From: Vampirovibrionales bacterium
GTDB taxonomy: Bacteria > Cyanobacteriota > Vampirovibrionia > Vampirovibrionales > JAGQHJ01
Direction: 5' to 3'
Assembly (NCBI GenBank): GCA_025451145.1
Contig: JANWKX010000151.1
Span: 1-14,857 of the forward strand
DNA length: 14,857 nt
Under the pieces are notes generated by a model. The model saw only the letters and a program-made list of their open reading frames with translations, made no database searches and had not been told where the DNA came from. This document shows positions 13,830 through 14,857 of the stretch, piece after piece (the first letter of the stretch is position 1; the number at the start of each line of letters is the position of its first letter). The position numbers and the translations under genes were made by a program.

Positions 13830-14857
13830 TTAAGGGAGTATATTGTAGTAGTCAATTTCTGAAGCATCTTGAGGTATCGGGAGAGATGGCTTGAATGCCT
13901 CAACCTCCGATAATCGTTTTGTGACGCCTTGGGCCACTTTGGCAATGGTGACGCTAGGATTATCAAAGGGATCGCCATCGTCATGTTGTGCTGGATAGAC
14001 GTTCAAACGTCCTTGTCGCATATCGCTCAATCGTTTTTCGATGTAGCCATCAACAGCTCGCTGAGACCCAAGCTGTTGTACCAAATATTGGTTGACGTCT
14101 TCACGGGTTAAGACCTGATCGGGGCCAATCAAAATGCCGTCGATCAAGCCTTTAGGGCCATAGAATAAGGCTTCAAGCGGGTTAAGATAATAATCTCGAT
14201 CGATGTCTCTTCTCAAAGCGTTTTCAGTGCGCCCGGTCGTTCGATGCAGAATGTTGATAAAATCAAGCTTCAATTGATCCGTGTTTTGGGCAATGGCGTT
14301 GGATTCACCTATGTTTCTAACTGAAGAACCACCCAATCTTGGCTGATGGATGAGGATACGGGCATTAGGTGTTGCAAAACGATTTCCAGTGGCCGCAGCC
14401 AGGAAAATGGCGCCGCAACTGGCAACTGTGCCGTAAGCAATGATGTCTACTTTTCGATGAAGGCTGGCCATTTTATCAATCAGCCGGTTTAAGGCATTAA
14501 TCTCACCGCCAAGGCTATTGAGCATTATCCCGATATGGCTGTGCTGCGCTTCTGGCTTAGAGGGGTACTTATCATCCAATGCAACGAAGGCTTTCTCAAT
14601 CTGGTTGGCGCTGGTGGCATTAAACAGGCTGTTAAAGAAAATCATATCCCGGTTTAAAAAGGAGGCCTGCCCGGTGGGAATGTTTTGAATCGAAATTCGA
14701 GGATCTTTTAAGGTCGGCGTCATCAGTTGATGAGGAGCCACGGATGTCGATCGTTTAACCTGGCCGTTGGCTTGAAGGATAAAGAAGGTTGGTCTTGGGC
14801 TTTCTACTTTGCCAGGGGTTATTTCGGCTTTTTCTTTTGGACCAAAACCGCCCAGCT
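13830..14857 (-). CDS. ClpP-fold serine protease paralogue, 5' end outside the window
   Basis: The frame stays open from the stop at 13830 to the window edge; the GTG at 14741 has no ribosome binding site, so the true start is upstream and the gene is partial. Numbering from that GTG, a ClpP/crotonase-type domain covers about 20-210: LNSLGGEINAL (74-84) matches the substrate strand, YGTVASCGAIFLA (103-115) holds nucleophile Ser108, ARILIHQP (127-134) holds His132, and RRDIDRDYYLN (177-187) holds Asp183, so the catalytic triad looks intact. The GLIDGI end is also typical. Unlike housekeeping ClpP (about 195-205 residues) it has a Pro-rich N-terminal region of unknown length and about 95 extra C-terminal residues of no known type. 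A specialised ClpP-like paralogue is most likely; pairing with a ClpX/ClpA ATPase cannot be judged. Confidence 0.85.
   Translation of the reverse strand, partial: LGGFGPKEKAEITPGKVESPRPTFFILQANGQVKRSTSVAPHQLMTPTLKDPRISIQNIPTGQASFLNRDMIFFNSLFNATSANQIEKAFVALDDKYPSKPEAQHSHIGIMLNSLGGEINALNRLIDKMASLHRKVDIIAYGTVASCGAIFLAAATGNRFATPNARILIHQPRLGGSSVRNIGESNAIAQNTDQLKLDFINILHRTTGRTENALRRDIDRDYYLNPLEALFYGPKGLIDGILIGPDQVLTREDVNQYLVQQLGSQRAVDGYIEKRLSDMRQGRLNVYPAQHDDGDPFDNPSVTIAKVAQGVTKRLSEVEAFKPSLPIPQDASEIDYYNILP

Overview
The window is bacterial chromosome of moderate GC with dense, intact, mostly single-copy genes. I see no transposase, integrase, phage structural genes, CRISPR array or rRNA. The gene set (a class B penicillin-binding protein with an FtsL-like partner, a DUF445 membrane protein, a SPINDLY-type GT41 glycosyltransferase, a methionine-salvage block, and several short Gly/Ser/Asn-rich orphan proteins) would fit a lineage near the cyanobacteria such as Vampirovibrionia (Melainabacteria). 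That placement is an impression from remembered protein features and is low confidence.

Layout. Positions 1-2939 run on the plus strand: a small hypothetical gene, then a promoter with a perfect -10 box, a DAACS-family dicarboxylate/amino-acid symporter and, 36 bases later, a membrane-anchored diguanylate cyclase. A stem-loop terminator near 2949-3011 separates these from the minus-strand group: ftsL-like, ftsI-like (overlapping by 11 bases) and, 172 bases further, a 122-residue protein with seven consecutive histidines. The ftsL promoter is divergent from the promoter of a DUF445 membrane protein (5828-7105). A minus-strand macro-domain protein converges on DUF445. Between the macro gene and the plus-strand TPR/GT41 glycosyltransferase (8378-11131) lies a 366-base spacer with a perfect hairpin, a second hairpin and a G-quadruplex-pattern purine run.

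From 11132 to the end: a small plus-strand gene made of two imperfect repeats with a hairpin in its leader, a bidirectional terminator, then on the minus strand the overlapping mtnB-mtnD-mtnC genes, preceded by tRNA-Arg(TCT), whose extended -10 promoter may also serve the mtn genes. Last is a ClpP-fold serine protease paralogue whose reading frame stays open to the window edge, so its N-terminus is outside.

Functional picture. MtnB, MtnC and MtnD carry out three consecutive steps of methionine salvage from methylthioribulose-1-phosphate to the 2-keto acid precursor of methionine; MtnA and the upstream MTA-processing enzyme are not here. FtsL/FtsI serve septal peptidoglycan synthesis. The symporter/diguanylate cyclase pair could link uptake with c-di-GMP signalling, but that is inference from gene order. 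No single undescribed system is proven. The best leads are the symporter with an altered sodium-site signature, the divergent macro-domain/GT41 pair with its structured spacer, and the two small orphan proteins.
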